From contig CANLMX010000002.1 in assembly GCA_947492385.1 (NCBI GenBank), positions 1 to 64,000 of the forward strand: a stretch of DNA of 64,000 bases. Direction: 5' to 3'. The stretch's first letter is position 1; the number at the start of each line of letters is the position of its first letter. The stretch comes from Planctomycetaceae bacterium. Lineage in GTDB: Bacteria; Planctomycetota; Phycisphaerae; Phycisphaerales; SM1A02. Under the pieces are notes generated by a model. It had not been told where the DNA came from. It made no database searches and was given only the letters and a program-made list of their open reading frames with translations. Positions 7,613 through 17,606 of this stretch are shown here, piece by piece. The position numbers were made by a program, and so were the translations under genes.

Positions 7613-8512
7613 GTGCTGCGCGCCCGACTCATCACCGGAACCCTGTTGGTGGCGGGCCTCGTCGCCCTGCTCTGGGCCGACGGTGCGCTGGCCAACCCCG
7701 TGCGCGCCGCGGACGGTGCGGTGCTGCGGTTCCTCGGCTCGGCGGACGGCGTGCTGCTGGTGCCGCTGGCCCTGGCGGTGCTCGCCCCGCTGCTTGCGGT
7801 CGAGCTGGCTGCGATGCTCCGTGGCGCCGGGATCGCGGCGCCGACCTGGCTTACGGTGCTCGCGGCGGTGCTCGGCTGCGCGGCGACGCGCCTGCCCGCC
7901 GGGTGGTCCGATGCGCCAGCATTCGCGGCAGGGGCCTTCGCGTGCGGTGCGTGGCTGGTCGTCGCGCTGGCGCTGGTTGCGCACACGCGCGGCGAGCGGA
8001 TCGCGGGCGTGGTCGCGGGCGTCGGCGGCACGCTGCTGGCGTTCACGTACGTCGGTGCGATGCTCGGCGTGTGGCTCGTGGTGCGGACGCAGGTGGGACC
8101 CTGGGTGCTCGCCGGTGCCGTCCTGACCGTGAAGGCCAGCGATATCGGTGCCTACGCCGTGGGCATGACGCTTGGACGTCGCAAGATGATCCCGTGGCTG
8201 AGTCCCGGCAAGAGCTGGGAAGGCTTCGCGGGCGGCATCGCCTTCGCGGCGACGGTCGGCGGGCTACTTGGATGGACGAGCCTCGGGCTGGACGATCCGC
8301 GCGACCAAGTCGCACCCTGGCTCGGCGCGGTGACCGGGGCGGTACTCGGGGTAGTCGGCCCCTTCGGAGACCTCGCGGAGAGCCTGCTCAAGCGCAGTGC
8401 GGCCGTCAAGGACTCCGGAACCTTGCTTCCAGGCATGGGCGGGGCGTTCGACGTGCTCGACAGCCTGCTGCTCGCGGGCCCGGTTGTGATGCTCGCCCTT
8501 TCCCTGCGCTGA
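7613..8512 (+). CDS. cdsA: Phosphatidate cytidylyltransferase
   Basis: The 299-residue integral membrane protein has about eight hydrophobic segments. It carries the CDP-alcohol synthase C-terminal signature LLKRSAAVKDSGTLLPG followed by MGGAFDVLDS. It makes CDP-diacylglycerol from phosphatidate and CTP, the branch point of phospholipid synthesis. Compared with the classical signature (PGHGG...DRxD), the histidine is Met and the Arg is Val; I believe such variants occur in planctomycetes but could not check. GTG 7613 is the preferred start. TTG 7604, overlapping the rhodanese stop, is an alternative. Confidence 0.85.
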   Translation: MLRARLITGTLLVAGLVALLWADGALANPVRAADGAVLRFLGSADGVLLVPLALAVLAPLLAVELAAMLRGAGIAAPTWLTVLAAVLGCAATRLPAGWSDAPAFAAGAFACGAWLVVALALVAHTRGERIAGVVAGVGGTLLAFTYVGAMLGVWLVVRTQVGPWVLAGAVLTVKASDIGAYAVGMTLGRRKMIPWLSPGKSWEGFAGGIAFAATVGGLLGWTSLGLDDPRDQVAPWLGAVTGAVLGVVGPFGDLAESLLKRSAAVKDSGTLLPGMGGAFDVLDSLLLAGPVVMLALSLR

Positions 8513-8530
8513 CAGGGTGCGCGAAGGGTG

Positions 8531-8536
8531 TAGTCT
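8531..8536 (+). promoter_or_regulatory. -10-like box TAGTCT
   Basis: TAGTCT lies 28 bases before the ATG at 8565. Unlike most genes here this would give a leader of about 20 bases. Confidence 0.35.
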
Positions 8537-8564
8537 GTGGAGCCCGCCCGGCGGGTCACCCACC

Positions 8565-9365
8565 ATGAGCTTCATTGCCAACCTCCGCGCCCTTCACGCC
8601 GTCGACAGCCAGGTCCGCGGGATCAAGACCCGGTTCGGCAACGCCGAGGGTGACCTGAAGCGGCACCAGGTGCAGCTTGATGCGCTGCTCGAGAAGCGCA
8701 AGGCGCTCGAGGCGCAGGCCCGGCAGTTGCAGGCCGGCGTCGCGAACCTCGAGCTCGAGGACAAGGGATTCAAGGAGCGCCTCGACCACCTCCGCACCGA
8801 GCTCAACACGTCGAGCAACCCGCGTCAGTACAACGCGCTGCGCGAGGAACTGAAGGTCGTCGAAGGCAAGCGCGACGGCCTGGCCGAGCGCATCCTCGCC
8901 CAGGTGGAGAACCTCGACAAGCTGAAGGCCGACATGGCCGCGGGCGACGCCCCGCTCGCCGACCGGACGCGGCTGCGCGACCTCGCGAAGGCGGCGGTCG
9001 ACGAGGCGAAGTCCGAGTTGGGCGGGCGGCTCGCCGAGCTCGAGGCCCAGCGCGGCCGAGCCGCGGGGCTCCTGAGCGAGGACGTGCGCGCCGCCTTTGA
9101 CGAGGCCGCGGAACAGAACGACGGTGAGGCGCTCGCGGAAGTCCAGGTGATCAGCCTGCGGCACCGCGAGTTCAACTGTGCAGGATGCAATGCCGAGCTG
9201 CCCTTGGACGCGTACAGCCGGGTGGCAGCGCAGCGTGAGGAAGTGGTGACGTGCCTGACATGCGGACGGATCCTCTACATGGACGTGGTGCCGGAGAAGC
9301 CGGCGGCAAAGAAGACCAAGGCGGCCGCGAAGGAAGCGGCGCTCGACCCGGACGGGTTGGGCTGA
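8565..9365 (+). CDS. Coiled-coil protein with C4 zinc ribbon
   Basis: The 266-residue protein belongs to the C4-type zinc-ribbon family (DUF164/zf-RING_7). A long antiparallel coiled coil occupies residues 1-195 and contains the conserved NPRQYNALREEL hinge. A zinc ribbon follows, with CAGC at 205-208 and CLTC at 230-233. The C-terminal tail is Lys/Ala-rich. The family is widespread and proposed to bind nucleic acid; the role is unknown. ATG 8565 is supported by the conserved MSFIANLRALH start. Confidence 0.8.
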   Translation: MSFIANLRALHAVDSQVRGIKTRFGNAEGDLKRHQVQLDALLEKRKALEAQARQLQAGVANLELEDKGFKERLDHLRTELNTSSNPRQYNALREELKVVEGKRDGLAERILAQVENLDKLKADMAAGDAPLADRTRLRDLAKAAVDEAKSELGGRLAELEAQRGRAAGLLSEDVRAAFDEAAEQNDGEALAEVQVISLRHREFNCAGCNAELPLDAYSRVAAQREEVVTCLTCGRILYMDVVPEKPAAKKTKAAAKEAALDPDGLG

Positions 9366-9373
9366 ACCAGCCG

Positions 9374-10354
9374 GTGACGCAGTCCGTCGCTGACCGCGCC
9401 GCGCTCGAAGCGCAGGCGCAGCGGTTGCGCGACCTGTGGTGCGACGCGCGCGACCGGGCGCGCTCGGCGCCGGCGGGATCGCCGGCGTTCGCGCGGGTGG
9501 CGGACCTCGCGGCCGCGTACTGGGCGATGGCCTCGCAGGCCGGGCGCCCAGACCGTGCCCGCGACGTCGTGGGCGACGCGCTCGCCACGCTTCGTGCCGC
9601 ATGCCTGGCGCAGCCGGACGACGCGGCGCGGCACCTCGCGTTCGGACGCACGCTCGAACTTGCCGCCGCCACCGAGGTGGCGCGCGGCGAGGCGCAGGCC
9701 GCGTTCGATGCGCTGCGCGCCGCGATTGCCACGGTCGGGCGGTTCGCGCCCACCATGCGGGACCCGGCGGCCGAACCGCTGGCCCGCATGGCCATGGCCG
9801 CGTCGCTCCTGCGGCCGCTCACGACCGCCGCACGGATGCTGGACGACCGACGCCAGCGACGCATGGCCTTCCGGCAGATGTGGGAGGAATGTCGGGCGTG
9901 GATCCGGGCTGCCAAGGGGCAGGCCGACCATGCCGCCGCCATCGAGGCCGCGGTCGTCGCGGCGTTCGAGGTTGCCGTCGAGGACCACGGGGCGTCGAGC
10001 CGCGCGTGCCTCGAGCGGAGCGAAGAGCTGAAGACGCACATCGCCGTGCTCATGAAGGTCCGTGGCGACGATGCCGTGGTGCGCATGCACCGCGCGGCCC
10101 TCGCACGGCTCACTGCGGACGCATGGACCCGCATGGGCGATGCCGACGAGGCACGGAGGCTGCTCGATGAGGCCGAGCGCCATGTCGCGAAGGCGATGGC
10201 GATGCCGGACGCCGACCATCGTGCGCTCCAGGAGCAGCGCGCGGGGCTCGAGCGCCAGCGATCGGCGCTTCCCGGAGGCGCCGCGCCGGCGGGCACGGCC
10301 GGAGCGCGCGCGGGCGCCGGGCATGCGGCCGTGGCGATGACGGCGCTCCCCTAG
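9374..10354 (+). CDS. Alpha-helical TPR-like protein of unknown function
   Basis: This 326-residue soluble protein consists almost entirely of Ala/Arg/Glu-rich amphipathic helices, with TPR-like helix pairs such as GRPDRARDVVGDALATLRAA and TADAWTRMGDADEARRLLDEA. There is no signal peptide or catalytic motif. GTG 9374 (9 bases after the zinc-ribbon gene) is preferred, since the ATG further upstream would run far into that gene. The TAG stop doubles as part of the -10-like box of the next gene. Confidence 0.55.
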   Translation: MTQSVADRAALEAQAQRLRDLWCDARDRARSAPAGSPAFARVADLAAAYWAMASQAGRPDRARDVVGDALATLRAACLAQPDDAARHLAFGRTLELAAATEVARGEAQAAFDALRAAIATVGRFAPTMRDPAAEPLARMAMAASLLRPLTTAARMLDDRRQRRMAFRQMWEECRAWIRAAKGQADHAAAIEAAVVAAFEVAVEDHGASSRACLERSEELKTHIAVLMKVRGDDAVVRMHRAALARLTADAWTRMGDADEARRLLDEAERHVAKAMAMPDADHRALQEQRAGLERQRSALPGGAAPAGTAGARAGAGHAAVAMTALP

Positions 10355-10357
10355 ACT
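10352..10357 (+). promoter_or_regulatory. -10-like box TAGACT overlapping a stop codon
   Basis: TAGACT begins with the TAG stop of the preceding gene and ends 8 bases before ATG 10366, predicting a leaderless dihydroorotate dehydrogenase mRNA. Confidence 0.5.
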
Positions 10358-10365
10358 CACGCGCG

Positions 10366-11298
10366 ATGGCCGGCCCCGATCCGAACCTGCGCACCGTGCT
10401 CGCGGGCACGGCGCTCTCGACGCCGCTGGTGGCGGCCGCCGGCACGTGCGGCTCCCTCGACGAACTGTCGGACGCGTTCGACCTGCGCTGGCTGGGCGCC
10501 GTCACCACCAAGAGCATCACGGTCGAGCCGCGCGACGGCAACGCCCCGTGGCGGATCATCGACGTGCCGGGCGGGATGATGAACGCGATCGGGCTGGCGA
10601 ACGTGGGGCTCGACGCGTTCCTGCGCGACAAGGCACCCCATGCCGGGCGCATGGCCTGCCCCGCGTTCGGATCGGTCGCGGGGCACGCGGTCGACGAGTA
10701 CGTCCGGATGGCCGATGCGTTCGACCGACTGACGGGGTTCCCCGTCATCGAGCTCAACGTCAGCTGCCCGAACACGGCGACGGGGCTCCAGTTCGGCGAT
10801 GACCCGTCGGCGCTGCGCGCGCTGATGGCCGAGGTGCGCCCGGCGGTGCGGCGCGCGAAGCTGTTCGTCAAGGTGAGCCCGAACGCGGACGTGGTGCGGC
10901 TGTCGGAGGCCGCAGTGGCGGGCGGCGCCGACGGCCTGACGCTCGTCAACACGTTCACCGCGATGAGCATCGACGTGCACACGCGGCGGCCGCGCCTTTC
11001 GCGCGGCCGCGGCGGGCTGAGCGGCCCCGGCATCCACCCGATCGCCGTGCGCATGGTGCACGACGTGCACCGCGCGGTCGCGGGGCCCGCGAAGGTCCCG
11101 ATCATCGGGCTGGGCGGCACGCTCCGCTGGGAGGATGCCGCGGAGTTCATCCTCGCGGGCGCGACCGCGGTGGGCGTGGGGACGGCGCTCTTCGTCGACC
11201 CGCGTTCGCCGGTGGCGCTTGCGAAGGGGCTCGCACGCTGGGTGCGCGACCAGGGCGCGCGCGAAGTCGGCGAACTCGTCGGCGCACTCGAGGCCTGA
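10366..11298 (+). CDS. pyrD: Dihydroorotate dehydrogenase-like protein, class 1B (PyrD catalytic subunit)
   Basis: This 310-residue FMN TIM barrel includes the signatures KSITVEPRDGN, IDVPGGMMNAIGLANVG, ELNVSCPNT and GLGGTLRWEDAAEFILAGATAVGVGTA. The catalytic base is Cys134 in NVSCPNT, which marks the class 1 cytosolic enzymes, and length and N terminus fit 1B. The reaction is oxidation of dihydroorotate to orotate in pyrimidine synthesis. Class 1B enzymes normally pair with an FAD/[2Fe-2S] subunit PyrK, which is not in this window. Confidence 0.85.
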   Translation: MAGPDPNLRTVLAGTALSTPLVAAAGTCGSLDELSDAFDLRWLGAVTTKSITVEPRDGNAPWRIIDVPGGMMNAIGLANVGLDAFLRDKAPHAGRMACPAFGSVAGHAVDEYVRMADAFDRLTGFPVIELNVSCPNTATGLQFGDDPSALRALMAEVRPAVRRAKLFVKVSPNADVVRLSEAAVAGGADGLTLVNTFTAMSIDVHTRRPRLSRGRGGLSGPGIHPIAVRMVHDVHRAVAGPAKVPIIGLGGTLRWEDAAEFILAGATAVGVGTALFVDPRSPVALAKGLARWVRDQGAREVGELVGALEA

Positions 11299-11302
11299 CG
11301 CG

Positions 11303-11725
11303 ATGCGTCGCGACGAACGTGCACGCTTCGACGCGATCTTCGAGGAGGTGCTCGAGTCGCTCCCGCCGCGCATCCACGCGCTCATCGAGGAAGTGCCCGT
11401 GGCGCTCGAGGACCATCCGCCGCGGTCGCTGCTTGCCGAAATGGGCATCGACCCCGACGACCGCACCGCACTCTGCGGCGTCCACAGCGGCGTGCCGCTC
11501 ACCGAGCGCAGCGTCGACCGCCACGAGCTGCCCGACACGGTGACGCTCTTCCGTGAGGGGATCCTGGAGGAGGCCGGAGGCTGGGAGCCGTGGACCGACG
11601 AGGACGGCACCGAGCTCGGCGGCGAGCAGCACGTGCGGCACGAGATCCGCGTGACCCTACTGCATGAACTGGGACACCACTTCGGGCTGGACGAGGACGA
11701 CCTCGAGCGGCTCGGTTACGGCTGA
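11303..11725 (+). CDS. Minimal zincin metallopeptidase-family protein (DUF1025)
   Basis: The 140-residue protein ends with the zinc motif HELGHHFGLDEDDLERLGYG (HELGHH at 121-126, a downstream Asp as likely third ligand). The body has the family's LEEVPVALEDHP and TLFREGILE-type elements. Minimal zincins are small cytoplasmic proteins of unknown substrate. The gene starts 4 bases after pyrD and overlaps the convergent RCC1 gene by 10 bases. Confidence 0.8.
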   Translation: MRRDERARFDAIFEEVLESLPPRIHALIEEVPVALEDHPPRSLLAEMGIDPDDRTALCGVHSGVPLTERSVDRHELPDTVTLFREGILEEAGGWEPWTDEDGTELGGEQHVRHEIRVTLLHELGHHFGLDEDDLERLGYG

Positions 11726-12831
11726 GGCGGCGTCGCGCCCCCGCCGCACGGGCCCCACGCCGCGAGCATCTCGCCGAGGTCGCTGCCATCGACGTCGCCG
11801 TCCAGGTCCAGGTCGGCCGGGTCCTCCGGGCCGTTGCCCCACGAGGAGAGGAACAGGCCCAGGTCCTGCCCGTCGACCTCGCGGTCACCGGTCAGGTCGC
11901 CGGCGCACGGCATGGCGCCGCCGAGGAGCGGCGCCTTCACGACCAGCGTGTGGAACGCCCCAGCCCCGATCTGCGAGCCGAGCGCGCCGGCAAGCGCCTG
12001 CTGCACGTTCGTCTGGCCGTAGGTGTTGTCGCCCCAGGCGAGCACGGTGCCGTCGGTGAGCATGATGACCGTGTGCGCATTTCCCGCGGCGATCTGGCCC
12101 ACGGCCCCCAGCTCCGGCGGGATGGTGCACTGGCCGCTCGTGTTGTCGCCCCACGCGACCAGTGTCTGGTCCGCGCGAAGCGCCACCACGTGCCGGCCGC
12201 CGCACGCGATGGCGGTGACCTGCGATGCCGATGAGGGAGCGGAGCACTGCCCGTTCTGGTTGCTGCCCCACCCGACCACGCGGCCGGTGGTCTGCACCGC
12301 GGCGCTGAACGCGTCGCCCGCGCCGACGGCCTTCGCCTGGCCGAGCGTCACGGGCACGTTGCACTGCAGGTCGGTGTTGAGCCCCCACGCAGCGACGGTG
12401 TACGCCGTGCGCAGCACCACGTTGTGGAACTTGCCGGCCGCCACCTGACGCGAGTTCGACACGTTCGCGTTGGCCGGGACGGTGCCCTGCCCGTAGTTGA
12501 ATTGGCCGCCGCCCCAGGCCACGACGCCCGAGGTCGACGTCAGCGCGATCGAATGGGCGAAGCCGCCCGCGACCTGCTTGACTGCGCCAAGCGAGGACGG
12601 CACCGTGGACTGGCCGGAGAGGTTCGAGCCCCACGTGAGGCACGTGTTGGTGCTGCGGACGGCGAGCGAGTGGTACCAGCCTCCGGTCACCAGCTTGGCG
12701 CCGGTGGCGGCCGACGGCACCGTGCACTGGCCATTGGCGTTCCAGCCGAAGGCGACGACGGATTGGGCGGAGGCGGAGGCGGCGATGGCCAACGCGACGG
12801 GCGCAACGAAGTGGAACGACTGCTTCGGCAT
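11716..12831 (-). CDS. Secreted RCC1-repeat protein with C-terminal GC-type dockerin-like domain
   Basis: The 371-residue protein has a signal peptide (MPKQSFHFVAPVALAIAASASAQ) and then about seven RCC1-like blades built on VVAWGxNxxGQCTVP and AAGxxHTVxL, predicting a beta-propeller. The tail has two EF-hand-like loops: GDLTGDREVDGQDLGLFLSSW and DLDGDVDGSDLGEMLAAWGPC. Together with the two flanking cysteines these match the GC-type dockerin-like tail seen in Phycisphaerales secreted proteins, thought to mediate surface anchoring or sorting. A TATGGT box at 12863-12868 and a GAGGAG ribosome site lie upstream, so this gene has a normal leader. ATG 12849 is an alternative start. Confidence 0.8.
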   Translation of the reverse strand: MPKQSFHFVAPVALAIAASASAQSVVAFGWNANGQCTVPSAATGAKLVTGGWYHSLAVRSTNTCLTWGSNLSGQSTVPSSLGAVKQVAGGFAHSIALTSTSGVVAWGGGQFNYGQGTVPANANVSNSRQVAAGKFHNVVLRTAYTVAAWGLNTDLQCNVPVTLGQAKAVGAGDAFSAAVQTTGRVVGWGSNQNGQCSAPSSASQVTAIACGGRHVVALRADQTLVAWGDNTSGQCTIPPELGAVGQIAAGNAHTVIMLTDGTVLAWGDNTYGQTNVQQALAGALGSQIGAGAFHTLVVKAPLLGGAMPCAGDLTGDREVDGQDLGLFLSSWGNGPEDPADLDLDGDVDGSDLGEMLAAWGPCGGGATPPQP

Positions 12832-12862
12832 GAGACTCCTCGCCCCCATCGGGAGCCGACCC

Positions 12863-12868
12863 ACCATA
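12863..12868 (-). promoter_or_regulatory. -10-like box TATGGT with GAGGAG ribosome site downstream
   Basis: TATGGT (minus strand) lies 31 bases before ATG 12831, and GAGGAG sits at 12836-12841. A leadered gene, in contrast to most others in the window. Confidence 0.4.
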
Positions 12869-12902
12869 CCCCCGATTGCCCCCGATTCAAGCGTCGCTTG
12901 GG

Positions 12903-13547
12903 TTATCCGCCGCCGATCTTCGCCATCACCTCCGCGTCGATCCCCAGGAACTCGCGCATGTGCTGTTCGTAGGTCTCCTGGTCCTTGTCGCGGCTGAAGT
13001 CCAGGCGCAGCTCGTTGATCACCTTGGTGCCCTGCCCGATCCACTGCTTCCAGGTCTCGGCCGAGATGTTCTCGAAGATCCACTGGCCCACCGGGCCCTT
13101 GAAGGGCGGCGCCGCCAGCTTGTTGCCCGCGCGCCCCGTCCGCTGGCAGATGAACGCGCCGCTCGCGCGCAGGCGCTCGGCCGCCTCGTTCACCTCGGCC
13201 GCCAGCTTCGGCGGCTCGCGGCCGATCGACCGCAGCAATTCTGCCATCGCGTTGCGCGGCATGAGGTCGCCCTTCTTCGCGGACATCTCGTAGCCGCGGA
13301 CCAGGACGTCCACCGCACGGTCGGTCCAACCCGCCCCGATCAGCGCCTGGCCGGCCAGTTGGTATGCCTTGCTCATCTCGGGCACCAGCTCGATGCAGCG
13401 CTCGAAGCTGCGGGCCGCCTCCGCGTGGCGCCCGCCGTCGAGGTACGCCTTCCCCAGCGAGAAGTGCGCCATCTCGTTGGTCGGGTCGGCCGATGCCATC
13501 TTCTCGAACTGCCCGATGCGGTCGATGCCCTGAGGAGCGGTGGTCAT
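12903..13547 (-). CDS. TPR protein fused to a YggX-like Fe(2+)-trafficking domain
   Basis: Of 214 residues, 1-125 form TPR-like helix pairs (AHFSLGKAYLDGGRHAEAAR; AYQLAGQALIGAGWTDRAV). Residues 130-203 match YggX: the single conserved cysteine in FICQRTGR (Cys134), PPFKGPVGQWIFENIS, W...QGTKVINELRLDF and YEQHMREFLG. Stand-alone YggX is about 90 residues and is linked to iron trafficking and protection of Fe-S clusters; the fusion with TPRs is unusual. The start shares an ATGA overlap with the BatA-like gene, making it the last gene of the MoxR/VWA operon. Confidence 0.8.
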   Translation of the reverse strand: MTTAPQGIDRIGQFEKMASADPTNEMAHFSLGKAYLDGGRHAEAARSFERCIELVPEMSKAYQLAGQALIGAGWTDRAVDVLVRGYEMSAKKGDLMPRNAMAELLRSIGREPPKLAAEVNEAAERLRASGAFICQRTGRAGNKLAAPPFKGPVGQWIFENISAETWKQWIGQGTKVINELRLDFSRDKDQETYEQHMREFLGIDAEVMAKIGGG

Positions 13548-15601
13548 GGGCGCATGATAGGAGCGCCACCGCCGAGCGCATCCTTCGCGCCCAGCGGGCG
13601 CACCGCACGCGCGCCTGGCGTGGCACGGATCCAGTGGCGGCGGTGATACGCCCACCATTCCACCACCAGCAGCACCAGGGCCGCGGTCAACGCCCAGGGC
13701 CACAGGTCGTTGAGCGTGCCGGACCCGATCGAGGTCCCGGCGACGGTCTGCGTGCCCACCGAGAGCTCGGGCGCCGCGCCAAGGCGGCCCTCGTCCATCG
13801 CCGGAACCACCGCGAAGTCCCGGCGCTGCTCGCCGCGCTCGTCGCTCCACGCGAACGCGTAGGCGCCGGCGCGAGTCACGGGGCCGAACGTCACGCTTCC
13901 CTCGCGCGCGGGGATCACCTCGCGCGTGCCGTCGGGCATGGTGACCGTTGCCTCCTTGGTGCCGGCCGCCACCCGCACGGACAGCGTGTCCCCAGGATGG
14001 TGCTCTTCGCCCACGGCCGCCTGGTCGATGCCCCCGAGCCACTCCACCGCGTTCGCGATGAAGGTCGGGAACGCACGCTGCCACGGCCAGTTGGTGTCCA
14101 GCGGCTCGAACGCCGTCAGGACGGCGGTCACCGGACCGCGGCGCGCGACCAGCACCAGCGGAACGTCAGGCCCCTCGACGATCGCCTCGATGTCGGACGC
14201 GGGGGCCATCGCCACGGCCTTCGAGACGCGCAGGTCGTCGAGGTTCACCGCGCGCAGCACCGGGTGCTCACCGCGCTGCGAGCGCACCGAGAGCGACTCC
14301 TTCGTGCCGTACGGGTTCAGCCCGTCGATGCCCTGGGGCACGCCCAGCACCAGGTACCGCCCGGGCGGGATCGCCTTCGGAAGCGCCCCGGGCGCCGCGA
14401 CGACCACGTCGAACTCGTCGCTGCGGTTGCCGAGCTTCGCGAAGTCCTCGGCCGAGAGCTGCTGCGTCCGCTCGCTCGGGAGCGACTGCACCACGAACCG
14501 CGTGAACTGGTCCAGCGGACCCACGGCCGCGATCTTGAGCCGCTTGGGCGCGCTCACCGCCACCTCCGCGCGGTTGTCCGCATCGAGCGCGTCGGCACGT
14601 ACCACCTGCACACGAAGTACGCCCGCGCGCGGCTGCACGAAGGGCGGGAAGGTGACGCGCTCGGAGCCGGGCTTGTAGGCGTCGCCTGCCATCGCCGCCG
14701 CCACGCGCACGGGCTTCGGGGTGACGGCGCGCCGCTGCCCGTCGACGAACAACTCGAGGTCCGTCTCGACCGCGTCCGGCCCATCGTTGCGGAGCGTGAC
14801 GAACACCTGGATCAAGCCCGGGTCGGTAGCGCTCCGCTCGGCGGCGATGCCCTCGATCCCCAGGTTGGCGGCGTCCGCGCGCCCGGTCACGTGGTAGACG
14901 AGCCGCTCGCCCGGGCGCAGGCCCTCGGCGTCGAGGTCGGTGATGCGCCCGTCGGACCAGAGTTCGAGCGTCGCGGACTCGGGCGCCGCACCCGGTGCGT
15001 CCGGGTTGACTACCGTCGCGAACGCGCGCGCCAGCGCCAACGCGTCACCGATGCGCGAGGCGCCGTCGGTGGGCTCGATGCGGTCGATCGCGCGCAGCAG
15101 GTCGCCGCTCGAACGGGTGAAGGGCTGCATCACCTTGGCCGCGTCGCTGAAGGCGATCACCATCGTCTCGCCGGGGGCCGCGCTGAACAACCCGCCCGCG
15201 AAGATGGCCTCGACCCGCGCCTTCGCCTGCTCCTTCGCCACGTCGAGGCGCGTGCGGGTGCCGTCGAGGTCCTTGGCGCCCATCGAGCACGATGCATCGA
15301 CGATGATCACGGTGCGTCCGCCGGAACCGAGCCCCAGGTCCATACGCGGCTGCATCAGTGCGAACGCGACGAAGGCCAGGAGCCCAAGCTGCAGGAAGAG
15401 CAGCAGGCTCGGCCGCAGCCGCTGGAACGGCGTGTTTGCGCGCACGTCCTCGACGCTGCGCTTCCAGAGGAGCGTGCTTGGCACACCCGCGGGCCGCCGC
15501 CGCAGCTTCAGGAAGTACAGCGCCACCAGGAGCGGCACCAGCGCCGACGCGACCACGATGCCCGTGAGCGGCGTCATCCAAGTGATCGCGAGCGTGGTCA
15601 T
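13544..15601 (-). CDS. BatA-like VWA membrane protein
   Basis: This 685-residue protein has an aerotolerance-regulator N-terminal unit (two helices around LRRRPAGVPSTLLWKRS) and then a von Willebrand A domain with MIDAS motif DASCSMG near residue 95. A large Ig-like periplasmic part follows, then a final helix near residue 655 (LWPWALTAALVLLVVEWW). In BatABD-type systems such proteins are anchored in the inner membrane with VWA domains outside. The gene is coupled by 4-base overlaps to DUF58 upstream and TPR-YggX downstream, completing a MoxR-DUF58-BatA order. Confidence 0.8.
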   Translation of the reverse strand: MTTLAITWMTPLTGIVVASALVPLLVALYFLKLRRRPAGVPSTLLWKRSVEDVRANTPFQRLRPSLLLFLQLGLLAFVAFALMQPRMDLGLGSGGRTVIIVDASCSMGAKDLDGTRTRLDVAKEQAKARVEAIFAGGLFSAAPGETMVIAFSDAAKVMQPFTRSSGDLLRAIDRIEPTDGASRIGDALALARAFATVVNPDAPGAAPESATLELWSDGRITDLDAEGLRPGERLVYHVTGRADAANLGIEGIAAERSATDPGLIQVFVTLRNDGPDAVETDLELFVDGQRRAVTPKPVRVAAAMAGDAYKPGSERVTFPPFVQPRAGVLRVQVVRADALDADNRAEVAVSAPKRLKIAAVGPLDQFTRFVVQSLPSERTQQLSAEDFAKLGNRSDEFDVVVAAPGALPKAIPPGRYLVLGVPQGIDGLNPYGTKESLSVRSQRGEHPVLRAVNLDDLRVSKAVAMAPASDIEAIVEGPDVPLVLVARRGPVTAVLTAFEPLDTNWPWQRAFPTFIANAVEWLGGIDQAAVGEEHHPGDTLSVRVAAGTKEATVTMPDGTREVIPAREGSVTFGPVTRAGAYAFAWSDERGEQRRDFAVVPAMDEGRLGAAPELSVGTQTVAGTSIGSGTLNDLWPWALTAALVLLVVEWWAYHRRHWIRATPGARAVRPLGAKDALGGGAPIMRP

Positions 15602-16532
15602 CGCAGGAGCCCCCGCCGGCGCAGGTACTCGAGCATGAGCACCTCGACGTCGGTCGAGGTGTCGACCACGAGGTGCATGATCGAGCGGCGCACGCAGTAG
15701 TCGCGCAGGTTCGCGCACCAAGCGCCCAGGTTCGCGCGGTACTGCTCGACGAGCCCCGGGGTCGCGGTGACCTCGGCCTCGTCGCGGTCCTCGAGGTCGG
15801 TCAGCCGCCAGTCGCCCGCCAGCCCGTGCGCGGTCGGGTCAATCTCCTGCGGTGCCAGCGCCTGCACGCACCAGAGGTCGTAGCCGCGCCCCGCGACGTA
15901 CCGGAGGCCCTTCTCGTAGCCCTCCTTGAGCATGAAGTCGCTGATCACCAGCATGACGCCGCGCCCCTGCCGCTTGAGCGCGAGGGACTTCATCGACTCC
16001 TCGAACGTGCCGCGGCCGCCGGGCTGCAGGTCGAGCAGCCACCGGCCCATCTCGGACGTGCGGCGGCGCCCGCGCAGGTTCGAAAGCGTGCGGAGCCCGC
16101 CCGCCTCGCCGAACGACGCGAGCGTGACGCGGTTGTGGTTGACGAGCCCGACGTAGCCGAGCGCCATCGCCAGGCGCTGCGCGAACGCCAGCTTGTTGGG
16201 GTCGCCCCAATCCATCGAAGCGCTGGTGTCGATCGCGATCACGAGCGATAGGTCTTCCTCCTCGAGGAAGATCTTGAGGAACAGCCGGTCCAGCCGCCCG
16301 AAGATGTTCCAGTCGATGAAGCGCAGGTCGTCGCCGTGGACGTACGGGCGGAAGTCGGCGAACTCGACGCTCTGGCCGCGTCGCTTCGAGCGGCGCTCGC
16401 CCTGCAGCTTGCCGCTGAAGATCTTGCGGCTCACCACGTCAAGGCGCCCGATGCACGCCATGAGCTCGTTGCCGAGCAGGTCGTCGACGCGCTGCGGGCG
16501 CGCGGCCTTCGGCGGGTTCTGGAAGAACATGC

Positions 16533-16536
<4 letters not shown>
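15598..16536 (-). CDS. DUF58 protein (VWA-like), MoxR partner
   Basis: The 312-residue protein has the DUF58 core GQSVEFADFRPYVHGDDLRFIDW, then a VWA-like fold with a metal-site motif DTSASM and VMLVISDFM. DUF58 proteins are almost always next to MoxR ATPases and are thought to be their clients or adaptors. The start overlaps moxR by 4 bases and the stop overlaps the BatA-like gene by 4. Confidence 0.88.
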
Positions 16537-17602
<1,066 letters not shown>

Positions 17603-17606
<4 letters not shown>

